Assembly (NCBI GenBank): GCA_037893225.1
Contig: JAZGUH010000533.1
Coordinates: 1,116,001 to 1,180,000 of the forward strand
DNA: 64,000 nt
Direction: 5' to 3'
Source of the DNA: Hippasteria phrygiana
Taxonomy: Eukaryota > Echinodermata > Asteroidea > Valvatida > Goniasteridae
Both the position numbers and the translations under genes were made by a program. The number at the start of each line of letters is the position of its first letter. The stretch's first letter is position 1. The notes under the pieces were generated by a model. It ran no database searches. It saw only the letters and a program-made list of their open reading frames with translations, and was not told where the DNA came from. Shown here in pieces: positions 43,904 to 55,239 of the stretch.

Positions 43904-44170
43904 CAGTGGCGGAATTAGAGGGGGGTTGTGGAGGTTGCAACCCCCCCCCCCCCCCCCCCCATGGCTACTGGGCAAAGTTGTTTTTCAGCCCAATATGAGC
44001 AATTCGTTTTTAAAAACCACAAATTATGGAGCTTCAAACAGTGCCCGAGATGGCTTAGATTGCAGTAGAAAGCCCCTGGATTTTAAAATTTAGTGGGAAC
44101 GTTTGGTGGGTTGAATGGTACACCCCCCCCCCCCCCCCCCCCCCAATATGAAAAGCTAGATCCGCCCCCG
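43904..44170. mobile_element. Probable hAT-like MITE with two C-runs
   Basis: The left end CAGTGGCGGAATTAG and the inverse of the right end, CGGGGGCGGATCTAG, match at most positions and have the hAT form. AAGCT is present just outside both ends, but a full 8-bp duplication is not clear. It holds C x20 (43941-43960) and C x22 (44123-44144). Confidence 0.6.
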
Positions 44171-44514
44171 AAAGCTTGACTGTGCTGAAACTTCATGATA
44201 ATGTTCTTTTTCTCGGAATCACAGCAAGAGCCGTACCAAAAAATCGCCATTTAAGGAAGAACATGAATGTGATTAGAACAAACACGTGTAATTCTAATAA
44301 ACATGTACTTCCGGAATCTTCAGTATGTTATCGTCGAGCGCAAATTTATTGTCCTTACTCCTTCATGGGACAAGTAAGGACATTTGCGTAAGGGTCTAAA
44401 TTTGCGCTCAACATTACAATCAAATGATACACGAAAGCATGGTGTGGTCGCTTTTTATTAATTGCAGACTACCGTGGAGAATAGAGCGCACATACTTTGC
44501 TAAACTTGATTCCG

Positions 44515-44612
44515 CTTGATAAGACCCAGAGGTCGCAGGTTCAAATCCCGCTCCTGTCAGTTTCTTTGTTCACTTTGAAAATATATTCAAATTTACCCAT
44601 CAGTCAGTTGTT
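44515..44612 (+). mobile_element. tRNA-derived SINE, 3' part
   Basis: CAGAGGTCGCAGGTTCAAATCCCGCTCCTGTCAG followed by TTTCTTTGTTCACTTTGAAAATATATTCAAAT. The B box (GGTTCAAATCC) and the shared tail identify the family. The 5' half is missing. Confidence 0.75.
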
Positions 44613-44724
44613 TGACGAATTATAAGTTAAAAAGTCGTATCCTCATTGAGTGATCCCCACAATGTCGCTTCCCAGGTAGTATCGTAAAAATTGGGTGTGA
44701 TCCCTGGATATACGGCATTCTGGG

Positions 44725-44890
44725 TTTATGAATTCTGACTAGCGCCCACCCGAACAAAGATACTGACAATTTAGGAGACCACAACATGGGGCAAGATAGC
44801 AAAGTTGGTAGCGCGCCGATACGGTAACCCGGAGGTTGCAGGTTCGAATCCTGCTCCTGCCAGTTTCTTTGTTCATTTTGAAAATGATCA
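44725..44890 (+). mobile_element. tRNA-derived SINE, most complete copy
   Basis: Starts with TTCTGACTAGCGCCCACCCG and ACTGACAATTTAGGAGACC. It then has a tRNA-like body from GGCAAGATAGC to CTCCTGCCAG with B box GGTTCGAATCC, followed by TTTCTTTGTTCATTTTGAAAA. The acceptor ends GGCAAGA and TCCTGCC pair with one mismatch. The extra 5' block and shared tail argue for a SINE, not a tRNA gene. Confidence 0.8.
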
Positions 44891-45280
44891 GAAAGATGAC
44901 GGAACGTTATGCACGGCTCCGTAGAACACCGTCCACAGCTACCTGTGATTAGCGCCTTGAAAAAGACTAGATATCAACTCCTTCTATAAATAAGCAGCAT
45001 GCCACATGAAAGCCGACGTCGTTCTGCCCTTCCCAGAATTCCTTTGCTTAACATTGTTTTTGATCTAAATATTGAAATGGCCACAATTGAGTGAGCCACG
45101 ATCATGAAATGATAGTATTAGGTAGAGAAAAATTCAGGGGCACATTGCTTTGGATTTTGCGATTTGGGCTATAAAACTGAAATGGATATGGTTGGGAAGC
45201 TTTTTAAAAGTAGAATATTAAAGATTCACATAACTATCCCTTAAAATTGCTTGTTTTTTGTTTAATTTCGTGACAAATAA

Positions 45281-45332
45281 CGGTCCGCCATTTTGTAGAA
45301 CCAAATTTTTGACTCCACAAAATGGCGGACCG
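45281..45332. repeat. Perfect 16-bp inverted repeat
   Basis: CGGTCCGCCATTTTGT (45281-45296) and its exact complement (45317-45332) enclose a 20-base AT-rich loop. Confidence 0.85.
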
Positions 45333-45749
45333 TGTTCACTAGTCGTATTTCCAGTCGCAGCTGGTTGAAGCACGTTCTGTTGATCCATTTTGATGTGTCG
45401 CGAGGTAGAGAATGGTACCCGGCGATCATCTGATAGGTTTACAAGGCCACTGGCTGCGGCTCCAGCCTAAAGACTCTTACAGCGTATTTTGCGCATTATT
45501 TAGACGGTGGAAATAAGTCTATGTTTTGCGGGTCAGATGTCAGGAGTCAGAGGCCATTTTTTTGTTTTGTAATCACTACTCACTAATAACAACACATTAT
45601 ACGTGTTTTTTTGCATGAACAACTCTTATAAAAGATAAGGAACATATCCAAACAGCAAAATTTCATGACATTTGAAGGCAATGTGTCCCCTTAAGCTTTT
45701 TTAATAGATTGCTAAATATGCAATATTTTAGCTTAAATGTTATGGCTAT

Positions 45750-46430
45750 CAGATGATGTCATGATGACGTCACATCATTCTTCGTCTACACCACAACCTT
45801 GTCTACCTGTATACCTAGATTGAACTCAATCGGACCTATATTTCTCTAGATAAAGGGCCTTAAAATATGCACCTTTAAGATGACGTCAAAGAAAACATGG
45901 TCTTGGCCCGTGTCATATTTAGAGTCAATCTGATCAATGACAGTGTCAAAGTTTGAGTGTAGATTGATATTTAAAACATTGCAAAAATCATAGAAATTCA
46001 GCCGATGACGGGAATTCGGATTTTACATGCTAGTGACAATATCTGCCTACCCACCAATTTCGTGACGATCGGACCTACCCTTATACGTGTTTAAAAAGCA
46101 CATTTTTGATGTCATCATGACGTCACACATTTTTCACATTTTTATTTATTTACCTGACAAATCTTTTGCAAAAATAATTTCTAAATTAACATGTTCCGTT
46201 GATGAGATATGACTTAAAGGTTCAACAACTTAAAAATCACTATAAAATCGCATGACATCATCATGACGTCACGTCAAGTTTCATCTATAACACATGCCGG
46301 CCTATCCACATAGCAACTATAAGTCAATCGGACCTACGGTTCTCTAGATATGGCCCCTTTCAAAAATGCACCTTTGAGATGACGTCACGTGACCCCTGAT
46401 GACGTCTATGTTCGAGACACGTCTTTACTA
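45750..46430. repeat. Degenerate tandem repeat rich in TGACGTCA
   Basis: Three diverged units of about 250 bp share AATCGGACCTA..., TTCTCTAGATA...GGCC, TGCACCTTT.AGATGACGTCA. ATGACGTCA or GATGACGTC palindromes recur at least seven times. They look like cAMP-response-element octamers, but here they are simply part of the repeat. Confidence 0.65.
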
Positions 46431-46559
46431 TGAGGTCTCCATCTATGTTAAGTTTTATGGGAATACGACTGTTTTAAGTACATCTAGGAAGAAAACGGGT
46501 ACAAAGTCTATGGGATTGGGTACCCAAGAAGAAAAAGAAATTTAAAAGAAAACAAATCT

Positions 46560-46710
46560 GAACAAAAACAAAGGCTTTTCCGCAACTTTGCAGAAAAGCC
46601 AAAACAAAATCAGAACAAAAACAAAGGCTTTCCGCAACTTTGCGGAAAAGCCAAAAATAAATCCTAACGAAAACAAAACTTGTTTCGGCTAAATTGCCGA
46701 AACAGCTAAA
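46560..46710. repeat. Three tandem hairpins
   Basis: AAAGGCTTTTCCGCAACTTT and GCAGAAAAGCC form a stem. A second near-identical hairpin follows after about 57 bp and a third related one (GTTTCGGC...GCCGAAAC) after about 60 bp. An overlapping minus-strand frame is a by-product. Confidence 0.65.
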
Positions 46711-46810
46711 GATGTCAACAGAATTAAAGAGGAAAGAAAACCAAGTTGCATTTTTCCGCTTTATTGGCTTTTCTGATAGCTTGTATATTCTTCTGACCGA
46801 ATACAAATTG

Positions 46811-47371
46811 GTAAAGAACGATTACAATTTATTTCATTGAAAAAAAAAGAGACTAAAATTGCCCCTTGGAGTGAGCGTTTGGTCTCAATTCCTGCAAAGG
46901 TCATTCAGGATGCAAATGTATGCATATGACCTTATGACGCGTTGCGCTTACTTGGCCTCAGTGGACTAGCAGCGCGGCCACCACGTCTGCAGCGTGTTGG
47001 CACTATTATCATCCACGTGTGTGTTATGACATTTTCGTCGTCAACTGGTCGTACTTTCTTGGCAATTTTTGCCGAATTCACGGCCTTCCTAGCTTACTTT
47101 TGGAGTTATTCAGAGCTCGAATGTATTACAATTGATAAGTATTATGCAGCTGAAAATCCTCAGAATCTACGCTATACTCCTCCCACGAGCCATCAGATTC
47201 TGCCATTATTCCAGAGCGAAAATTTTGTCCACGGCGACCCGGTGTCATAAAAGTACGTGTACGTCTGTACGTATCGCGACGTCACTGTGATGTGTTCATT
47301 TCATTGAAAATGAATTAAACCTTTGCAAACTGCTGACTGACTGAATGGACCTGAAATATACGAATCAAAAA
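46811..47371. other. No gene seen
   Basis: The open frame at 46942-47250 has no recognisable domain. Confidence 0.35.
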
Positions 47372-47439
47372 ATTTGCTGGCCTGACGTTTCAAACTAATA
47401 AGCAAGTTCTTGAAAGAACTTGCTTTAGTTGGAAACGTC
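47372..47439. mobile_element. Penelope 3'-motif palindrome, left part
   Basis: The stretch GCTGGCCTGACGTTTC, an imperfect stem and AAGCAAGTTCTT is followed by its inverted copy AAGAACTTGCTTTAGTTGG and GAAACGTC. The rest of the palindrome, AGGCCAGCTAATTTTTTGATT, is found at about 49056-49079, beyond the inserted hAT element. Both halves match the motif at 35478-35530 of the Penelope-like element. Confidence 0.8.
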
Positions 47440-49049
47440 CAGTGCTGTAGTCGAGTCGAGTCCACCCAATCCGAGTCCGAGTCCGAGTCCGAGTCCTTGT
47501 GTCCGAGTCCTTGTGTCCGAGTCCGAGTCCGAGTCCGAGTCCTTTGTGAATCTCAAGTACATGTACAGTGTTCTCGTTGACACCTAGACAGTACACAAAT
47601 ACTACACAGCATGGTCAAAAAGGGTATTTACGGTAATAAGAGGCTTAGAGAGGCTTTTAACACTTATGCGCCTATCAATTGCTTCCCCCACCCCTAGTAC
47701 TTTACTCAAGCTAAAAATCCCCGAAACAAATTGGATTTGCACAGTAGTTTGAGAAACTTCAAAGGAACCTTGCCGTGACACAACCTTGTGAAATTACTTT
47801 CAGCCATAATTATTTGAGATTATATAGAAAAACTAATGGGCTTTGTGATGATACTGAACTATCCCAGTACCTTATTCCAATTTGAAAATACGACGTCAAA
47901 GAAATAACACCTACTGCAACCGTGCAGAGAACATGTTTTAAAAAAAGCTTTGAATGAACAAAAATCACGCATTGCATGTGCCTCTAACGTTACCATAAAA
48001 ACGTCGATTTTTTCAACTTTATCTGTAATTTTCTAAACCAAAATTGCCCCTGGAGATTTAGTTATACTGAAAAATAAAAACAATTATTCAACCAGATTTG
48101 TTTTACTTCAACCAATGATTAGTTTGATTACTCAAAAACTGGTCTTGGGGAACATTCCTCTTTAGCAGGGCTGTAGTCGAGTCCCGACGTGAGTCTGATG
48201 ACAAGTAGTAGGTCAAACTTTAGCTTTAACATAATGTTGCAATGATGTTTTATTTAAATTGTAATTGACGAACTATTTTAGCAGACAAAACTGAATATGA
48301 AAATGTTTCTATGGTGCAGAAATTTAAATAAGTACTTCACAATTTTGAAATGTAGAAGATTAATGATGTCATGAATATCAGTTGGGAAGTATTGCTAGTA
48401 CAAGCCTACAAGCGCGAATAGATTTTTGTGAATGAATCACTTTCGGCCAATCAAAACGTGTACCGCGCACTACATTACAACTGGTATTCCGTCTTCCGTA
48501 TTCGCAAGTAATGGACGTCGAGCACCAGCCACATGACGTTGCGGCTCGACTGGCAACTACACGAACACTGCGCCTTCGCGCATGCATGCAGCGCATTTGA
48601 TCGCACACGCACGTACGTAGAGCGAGCAAACGGCGAATTCATGCCATGTTTAATCCGGTACAGTCTCCGCGCGTCGCGCGCTGTTGGACCGACGTCTCGT
48701 CAAGCAAACCGTTTATATCTCACGTATACCGAGCTCGTATACGTGTACTCAACCTCGTCCCCAGGGTCTACTTTCATCCTCGTTCTGGAAGCGTATTGCT
48801 CGAACACTATGAGCACGAGGTTGACGCGTACTGTACTACCAAATTAAGTACATGTGTGTGCAAGCTACTGACGGGATTTGCGAACTAAACACTCCGACTT
48901 CGTTACAGAATTGCGGTAAAATTTAAGGTAAAAATCGAGCTGGTCGAGTCCTTATTGTCCGAGTCCGAGTCCTGACTGTCCGAGTCCGAATCCGAGTCCG
49001 AGTCCAAGTCCGAGTCCTTGAAAATCGGGACTCGAGTCCTCCAGCACTG
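47440..49049. mobile_element. 1.6-kb non-autonomous hAT element with GAGTCC arrays
   Basis: The ends are CAGTGCTGTAGTCGAGTC and, inverted, CAGTGCTGGAGGACTCGAGTC. Target copies are GAAACGTC (47432-47439) and GAAACGAC (49050-49057), 8 bp with one mismatch. Tandem CCGAGT/GAGTCC arrays sit near both ends (about 47469-47542 and 48955-49020), in the same orientation. A stray GGGCTGTAGTCGAGTCCCG occurs inside at about 48169. No transposase is visible. Confidence 0.9.
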
Positions 49050-49079
49050 GAAACGACAGGCCAGCTAATTTTTTGATTC

Positions 49080-50760
49080 ATTTAATTGAGACAGATACAA
49101 TGCAGTTACCAGACTATGTTCGCGGCGCACACACAAATCCATCCACATTTCCGCGTTTTTTCATCCCTGTGCAAACATGGCATTGTTCTCCCCTTTGTCC
49201 CTGTACTTAAGCAAACACCTATAGACTATTCACTGGTAAACGTATCTTGACCTCGAATAGCACATAATGGTCAGGTTTCTAGTTGTGTAGGGTTGAGCAG
49301 CGCTACTCAAATCAAAGGCTAAGTGAATTCCCCCCCCCCCCCCATATCCGGCACCATTTGTCCACAGGGTACGGTATATCTCTCCATCCACACAAATTCC
49401 AAATCCAAATTTCAGTGTCAAAATATGGATGAATAAGACACAGTAAGCTTTCTGCTCCACAAAGACCCCATTAAAAAAATAATGTAAAACTCATCAGTGC
49501 AACGTTCATGCAATAATGCACCGCCAGGAACGTTAAAAATAGGATAAAACCAACACATAGTACACACACATGCACGCATAGAAACACAATGGGCACTCGA
49601 ATAGTGACGTCATCTATCTCTACGCAGCTACGTCACACGATTGGATTGTAAACACGCGGTTGACCTTGAGCTTTTCTGATTCTGAGCGAAAGAGACTCCA
49701 AAGTAAAACTTCTCTAAAATTGCCAAATCCATGCATAAACTCTTCAAACCTACTTTGTTAGGTTTGGGGAGGCATAAGCTCTCAGAAAATGGAAATTGGT
49801 TTTCTTTCCTCTTGAAGAGAAGTCTGCTTTAGGTTGAAAAAGTCATTTTGGAATGAGAAAAGAAATATTATTGACTCTAATTTGATCAAAAGGGGCCCTA
49901 CACTACACAATCGCAAGAAATGTTGAGGGGAAAGTAAAACCCGCCCCGCACCCCCCATTTACCTTTCCATGTTGTTAATTAAATGATTTGTAAAGCTGTG
50001 AGAATTCTTATTAAAATTGTGACATCAAAACAACTTTTTTAGGGATGATTTGAATATAACTTCTGACTTGTCCACAGAGTGTACACAATGTCCTGCAGGC
50101 TTTTCTTCTGAAATTGTTTAAAGTAGCATGAAAATGCTCCCGCATGTTTCACCTTGTTGCAGACAAACGCAACAGAAATGTTCAATGTTTTTTTTCTTTA
50201 GATATCGGATTAGTGACTTATTCTCTACATTTTAAGCATAATCTATTGACCAGAAAGAGAAATGTACTGCCCTTTAGGGTGCATCACACCAAATAGGCCA
50301 AAACGGCTGCGCCAAACTGATTACCATAAATTGTCAACCCACAACCTTTTTTGAAAAAAAAATTTGTGGGGGTCATGCAATTGATAGATTGTGTAATTAT
50401 GATCAGCTATCATAACCTGGGGGTTCTGTGTTTTAACTTTTGTGAAAACTATATTAATTTTGGCTTTAAAATTTGTCTTATTTGGCTTGGCAAGTAGAGG
50501 GATGCTTTATAAAAAAATGGCAGCTAGCCGGTTTAAACCACATTTTCAGGAGTGGTACTCTCTGGGGTTAATTAGCAAAAATTCTCAACTGCTGACCTGC
50601 CAAAAAGTGAAAGGAATTTGAAAGATTAAGATTCAAACTGTAATTTTCAGTAGTGTCACAAAAACTGAGAGAATCCTGGATAAGGATTTTTTTTTCACTG
50701 TGAAATTTATTGATTTTACACCAAGGTCATTGGGAGTTTATTTAGTGTGGTGCGCCCCTT
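49080..50760. other. No gene seen; C14 run
   Basis: C x14 at 49330-49343. The remainder is AT-rich non-coding DNA with no recognised family. Confidence 0.4.
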
Positions 50761-52247
50761 GGCCAAAAAAAAATGTTGTTGCTCTCGGACAGGTAAAATT
50801 GGAAAGTGGGTCGGTCGGTCAGAAAAAGTTTTTTTTTTTTGGCATCTGGAATGCACGCAGTCTGGGGCTAAAAATCGAAGATAAATACAAAGCCAGTGAT
50901 TTGAAAAGGCCCAAAGTTATTTTAATAAACAGTGTGAGGGCACCTATACGACAACAAAGCACTGCCGCAACCTCGTCGCCATGGTGTCGAGCAGTACGCT
51001 CCATCCCACCACTACCTGCTAATCTAATACTACTGGAAAGGAGGTTAAAAATAAAGGAAACCCTGTGCACGAGGTTAAGCCAAGCCGTCATGTTATCACT
51101 CATTCACTCACTCACTCACTCATATCATCCGCACAGACATCATAGGTCCGTAACGCCGATCTCCTGTGCCCGCGTCCCACAGCCTCGTTCCACATGCGGT
51201 CGATCTCGCTAGGCCGTACCAGTTGTTCCGACCAAAATGACCTTGGACGGCCATGGAGTCTCTTCTTCCAGCCGGGACTTGGCGGTTGATGACCTCTCCT
51301 GGAATTAATGGCGATGCCCAGTGTTCTTTGCTGGGATATTGTCGGCCAGGCGAGCGACGTTGGATTTGGTGCTTGATAGTAAACATCGAGAGATACATAT
51401 ATATTTGTACATGTCTAATATGTACATAGCATTTTCATATGTGCTGTCCTTGTGTTTTTTCTTGCTAGACCTCCCCAGACCCTACTCTTCAGCCCAAAGG
51501 GAGCTTTGACGAGCGCGATGGATCGAAGCATCACCCGGACATTTTTAGGCCTAAACCGTTGGACGATGCTCTATTTAAGTGACCCGCTCCAGAAAAAGGT
51601 GATATAAGTCGCGCTATGTATTTACGTGTAATGGCGCTTTCAACGTTGAGAGACTGAAATTTTTCGCCAAAATTGATTTTTTTCTATTTTTCTTTAATGA
51701 CATCTTAAAAATCTAGAGTTTCAGGTTTGGTGCACAACAATGTTGATTTCAGTGAATAAAGTGAAAAAAATAACCTTTTTAGAGTGCATTGTTCCATTGC
51801 ATTGTATTAGAACTAGCTATTTCAAAGCCCGTTTTCTCTGTTGTGCAATTTGAACTCCATAGAACTAATTAATATGCAAAAATGCGAAATCTCCAGAACG
51901 GAAAGGGCCTTGGAGCTCTATCATGTACCAAATGAAAGCTCACATTGCGGGCTTTCAAAACATACATAAAACTCACTTTTCATATTTTGCGACATAATAT
52001 ACCTTTTTCCGGAGCGGGTCACCTATGGTTGGACGAACCCCCGGTTTCATTTTGTTACATGAAAATACGCATAAAGTAAAGAAGGTACATCAAATACAAA
52101 CACTTTTTTGAGACAGAGAGGCCGAGTTATGTTTTTATTGGTATTTTATTTATTAAAAAAATAAATAAATAAATACGCCGACCCTGAATCTGTCGATTTT
52201 TACGGTCGGTCGGTCGGTTTGAAGGCAACACAACATTTTTTTAGGCC
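50761..52247. mobile_element. Inverted-repeat element with GGCC(T)AAAAAAATGTTGT ends
   Basis: The left GGCCAAAAAAAAATGTTGTT plus GGGTCGGTCGGTC further in is matched, inverted, on the right by GACGGTCGGTCGG and AACATTTTTTTAGGCC. The match is imperfect and the middle contains another complete MITE (51579-52022) and an unclassified GC-rich block at about 51120-51370. I infer a composite or nested element. Confidence 0.55.
51579..52022. mobile_element. MITE with GTGACCCGCTCC ends
   Basis: 444 bp, with ends GTGACCCGCTCC.GAAAAAGG and the inverse on the right (CCTTTTTCCGGAGCGGGTCAC split over 52002-52022). Inverted similarity runs about 36 bp. CTAT lies next to both ends and TTGGACGA occurs a little further out on both sides. 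No clear target duplication. Confidence 0.8.
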
Positions 52248-52617
52248 TTATGTGTACATTAACTGATCTGTATTTACGTTGTCGATCATGGATATGATGC
52301 ACTTGGCAAGATGGCGGTTTACGATGTGCCTGCCAATATTAGGAGAAGAGTTGAGGGGCTTTGTTTAGGTATCGAAAATGTACATGAGTTATACCAACAT
52401 GTCTATTCTTAATTGATGCTTACTTTTTGGAGCTTACCAAACTTTTTTCTTTTTGCATTCACAGCACAATGAACCATGCTATTCAGTTATGCAGATTCCA
52501 GTGAGGGGATTTAAATACCTAATGAGCTCCACAAACCTGTGTAGTTTTCCTTGTTTTGTGGGACTTACTAATCCCTAGGTGGCATTCTTGGACAGGATTT
52601 GTTTTTCTTTAGCCCTA

Positions 52618-52820
52618 TAGGTCTAGCATAATTGGATATTACGATATGGCCCATTACAGATGGCCTGTACAAAACTGGCTTGTCCACGGGAGTTTCATTG
52701 TACTAGAAGCATGTTGAAGACAGGAACTAAAGGTAAGAAGCTCCCGTGGACAAGCCAGTTTTGTACATGCCATCTGTAATGGGGCTATTATCTTGAGATC
52801 CAATTAAGCCAGACCTAGCA
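52618..52820. repeat. Long hairpin, 75-80-bp arms
   Basis: The left arm (52618-52692) contains TAGGTCTAGC, AATTGGAT, CCATTACAGATGG, TGTACAAAACTGGCTTGTCC and ACGGGAG. The right arm (52741-52820) carries the inverse of all of them, with a few mismatches and small indels. The loop is about 48 bases. The inner 35 bp pair almost perfectly. It could be a small MITE or a transcribed hairpin. Confidence 0.85.
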
Positions 52821-54418
52821 TTTTCTTTTCAGGATTATTTCTCAACACCCTACTCGTCAACACTAGGTAAACACATTCTCTGAAATTGTAGGAGGTGGGT
52901 GAACAATCACCCTGTAGAAAGACGTCCGCACTGGTTTATACTAAGCAATACTCCCAGAAACCCGGCTTTTCCCACTTGTTTAGGACACACTGTTAATTGA
53001 AAACTATTTGTAAGCGCGGTTGACTAAATTTAAGTCTGTCCATGTTTTCAATATAAAGGAAACTCTTTAAAAGTATTCTAGTTGATGTTACATTTTGTTC
53101 GAAGAAAATCTTACGTGGTCAATGAATGAGCGAGGCCGGAAGGGGAGACAAGTGGACGAAAATAGAGCACGAGAGGAAGCCTCTAAAGGTAGGAATACTT
53201 GACAAGGGAAACCAATACATCAGTATTCGCAGGTCTAGAAAGAATAAATAATTCCTTTATTCCATATTTCGTTTAGGAAGTATGGATACACATGTATTGA
53301 AGAGAAAAAGGCTGCTATTGGCCGTGCTTTCACTGACAATTTCAACTTTTCAACAAATTTCAACAAATTTTGGGAAAAACCGTTTTGGTGGAATGTCCTG
53401 TTGGAAGCTCAGAACTTATCTAATGCTATCAAATTAGCAGTTTGATTTGAATATTTATTTCCAGGATGATACACTCTCAAAGCACAGGCATAGCAGCTCA
53501 TTACTAAATTAATTGATAAAATTACCAAATGAAACATGAAATTACATTTGAAATTATTCAATTGCTAATCTGGCAATGGGAATCGAAAATATAAAGTATA
53601 AATTGTGACTAACCCTCTCGAAAGTACATCTTTGTATATTTTGAATCTACATTGCTCACCCATTTTGGCCCTAAATTCATATTAATCTAAAATGCTTTTA
53701 TTGTAAATTGTTTTCAGAGAAATGTACTTACTCTAAGTAAACTCAAATTCTTCCTTTAAAAGGCCCTTAACTTTGATGATATACAGAACGCGTCTTAATT
53801 TTCAAAGGATTTTCAAAATAACAAAAGTCACGGAATATCAAATGTTTGATGTGTGCAAAAAAGGTGAAGTAATTGTAATAAAACACACATAAAAGTAAGG
53901 AGAGTGGAATTAACAGTAAAATTTCCACACACACAAAAACTCACCATATACTTCTTTTAACTAGTGAAAAAGTAATTACACTGATAAATTCAAAAGTAAA
54001 GATGGACACATTTGAACTAATTTGTATTAAAATTACAATAGACTAACAAAAGCAATACAAGGGATCAGTTACTTCTTAACACAATTATCAACATGACTGG
54101 CGGGAAAAGTACATGTCTTGTAAAAGTAGTTTTTGTTGCAAAAGATAAATCAGACAACAGCTAGCTGACTTAACTCTCAAGCTTCTGATATGAACTTAAT
54201 GATATGAATAAATGAAAAATACTGAAATCCCCTTTTCTCAAATATGGTTAATTAATGTGTTTTTTAAGGAATTCAGTCTTTCCTCCTGCCATAATTGTAT
54301 AATACTAAATTTTAAAAATTACATCTATTTTGTGGTTTGTTGTCCAGATGCATTCTATAGAATCCTAAGACGTAATTCTAAACGCGTCTAAACATTAATA
54401 TCATTACCTTATACCTTA
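52821..54418. other. No gene seen
   Basis: AT-rich, non-coding, no repeat structure noticed. Confidence 0.45.
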
Positions 54419-54499
54419 TACAGTGAAATCTCGATAAGTCGAACCTCAGGGGAATGGACTCCAGTTTCGAGTTACAAAAGGTGCCCCTTTTCCCCAAAG

Positions 54500-54850
54500 A
54501 TTACGTACGTGAATACCAAGCGAATCTCCAATGTAACGGCCGTGAAATAGAGCACGAAATCATCACATTTTTAGGCGATCTTTGCTTCGCTTTCAGCCGT
54601 TGCAGGTCTCCCCCTTTAGTGCGAGGGAATGTCCGACAAGAGACAATAAAACAGGCCTGTTTCATCGGCGTTAAAGATGTTTCTTCCGCCAAAACATTTG
54701 GCAGTCCATTGCGTAGCCATTTGTCTGTCATCTCTCGAGACGGCATGCGCCCCCTCTCGATCGAGAAAAGGATCCCGTACGGCACGGCGGCGTGCCTTGA
54801 AACGATCCAGCCACCCGCAATACGTCACTGCAGCAAGCACGTGCAACTGT
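54500..54850 (-). pseudogene. Tigger transposase remnant
   Basis: On the minus strand, in changing frames, GWLDRFKARR matches the end of the CENP-B-type DNA-binding region. TDKWLRNGLP and IFNADETGLFY follow, the latter holding the first catalytic Asp of the DDE_1 domain. Further in, a basic GGDLQRLKAKQR stretch matches the post-D1 region. The N-terminal HTH and the second and third catalytic residues are not recognisable. Frame changes show it is dead. Confidence 0.75.
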
Positions 54851-55239
54851 GTGATTGGTCAGCATGCAGTTCACTTAAATCATTGCCAACTGCATCGTGG
54901 TTGCGTGCAGTACTGGGAATGTTTCTTCAAAGGATTGCGGCAACCGTCGCGGCTGCTATGCAACTTCGGCCTTCCTGCGCGGGTCACCGGCGGTATGCCT
55001 TGATCATTGTACGTTGCACTGCAATGAATAGGCTGCTCCAACTTTCCTGCGGACGCTAATTGCCCCTTTGTTGCTTTTCTATCGCTGAGTTTGTGGTTTA
55101 TTGAATGTGATCGTCGGAGATTTCTGAACTTAAAAGGATTTGTTTCTTCCGTGGCCTAATTACGCAAGTTTATTTCTGCACCTGGCGATTTTGAGTTCGA
55201 CTTAAACGGAGTTAATTGCGAGTTAGCATGGGCATGTTT

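Noticed and set aside
44515..44890. Possible functional tRNA genes
   Set aside because: tRNA-like bodies are embedded in a repeated SINE with shared 5' and 3' flanks, and the acceptor stem is mismatched.
50700..51212. A 170-codon open frame
   Set aside because: It crosses the terminus of an inverted-repeat element and a T-run and shows no recognisable domain.
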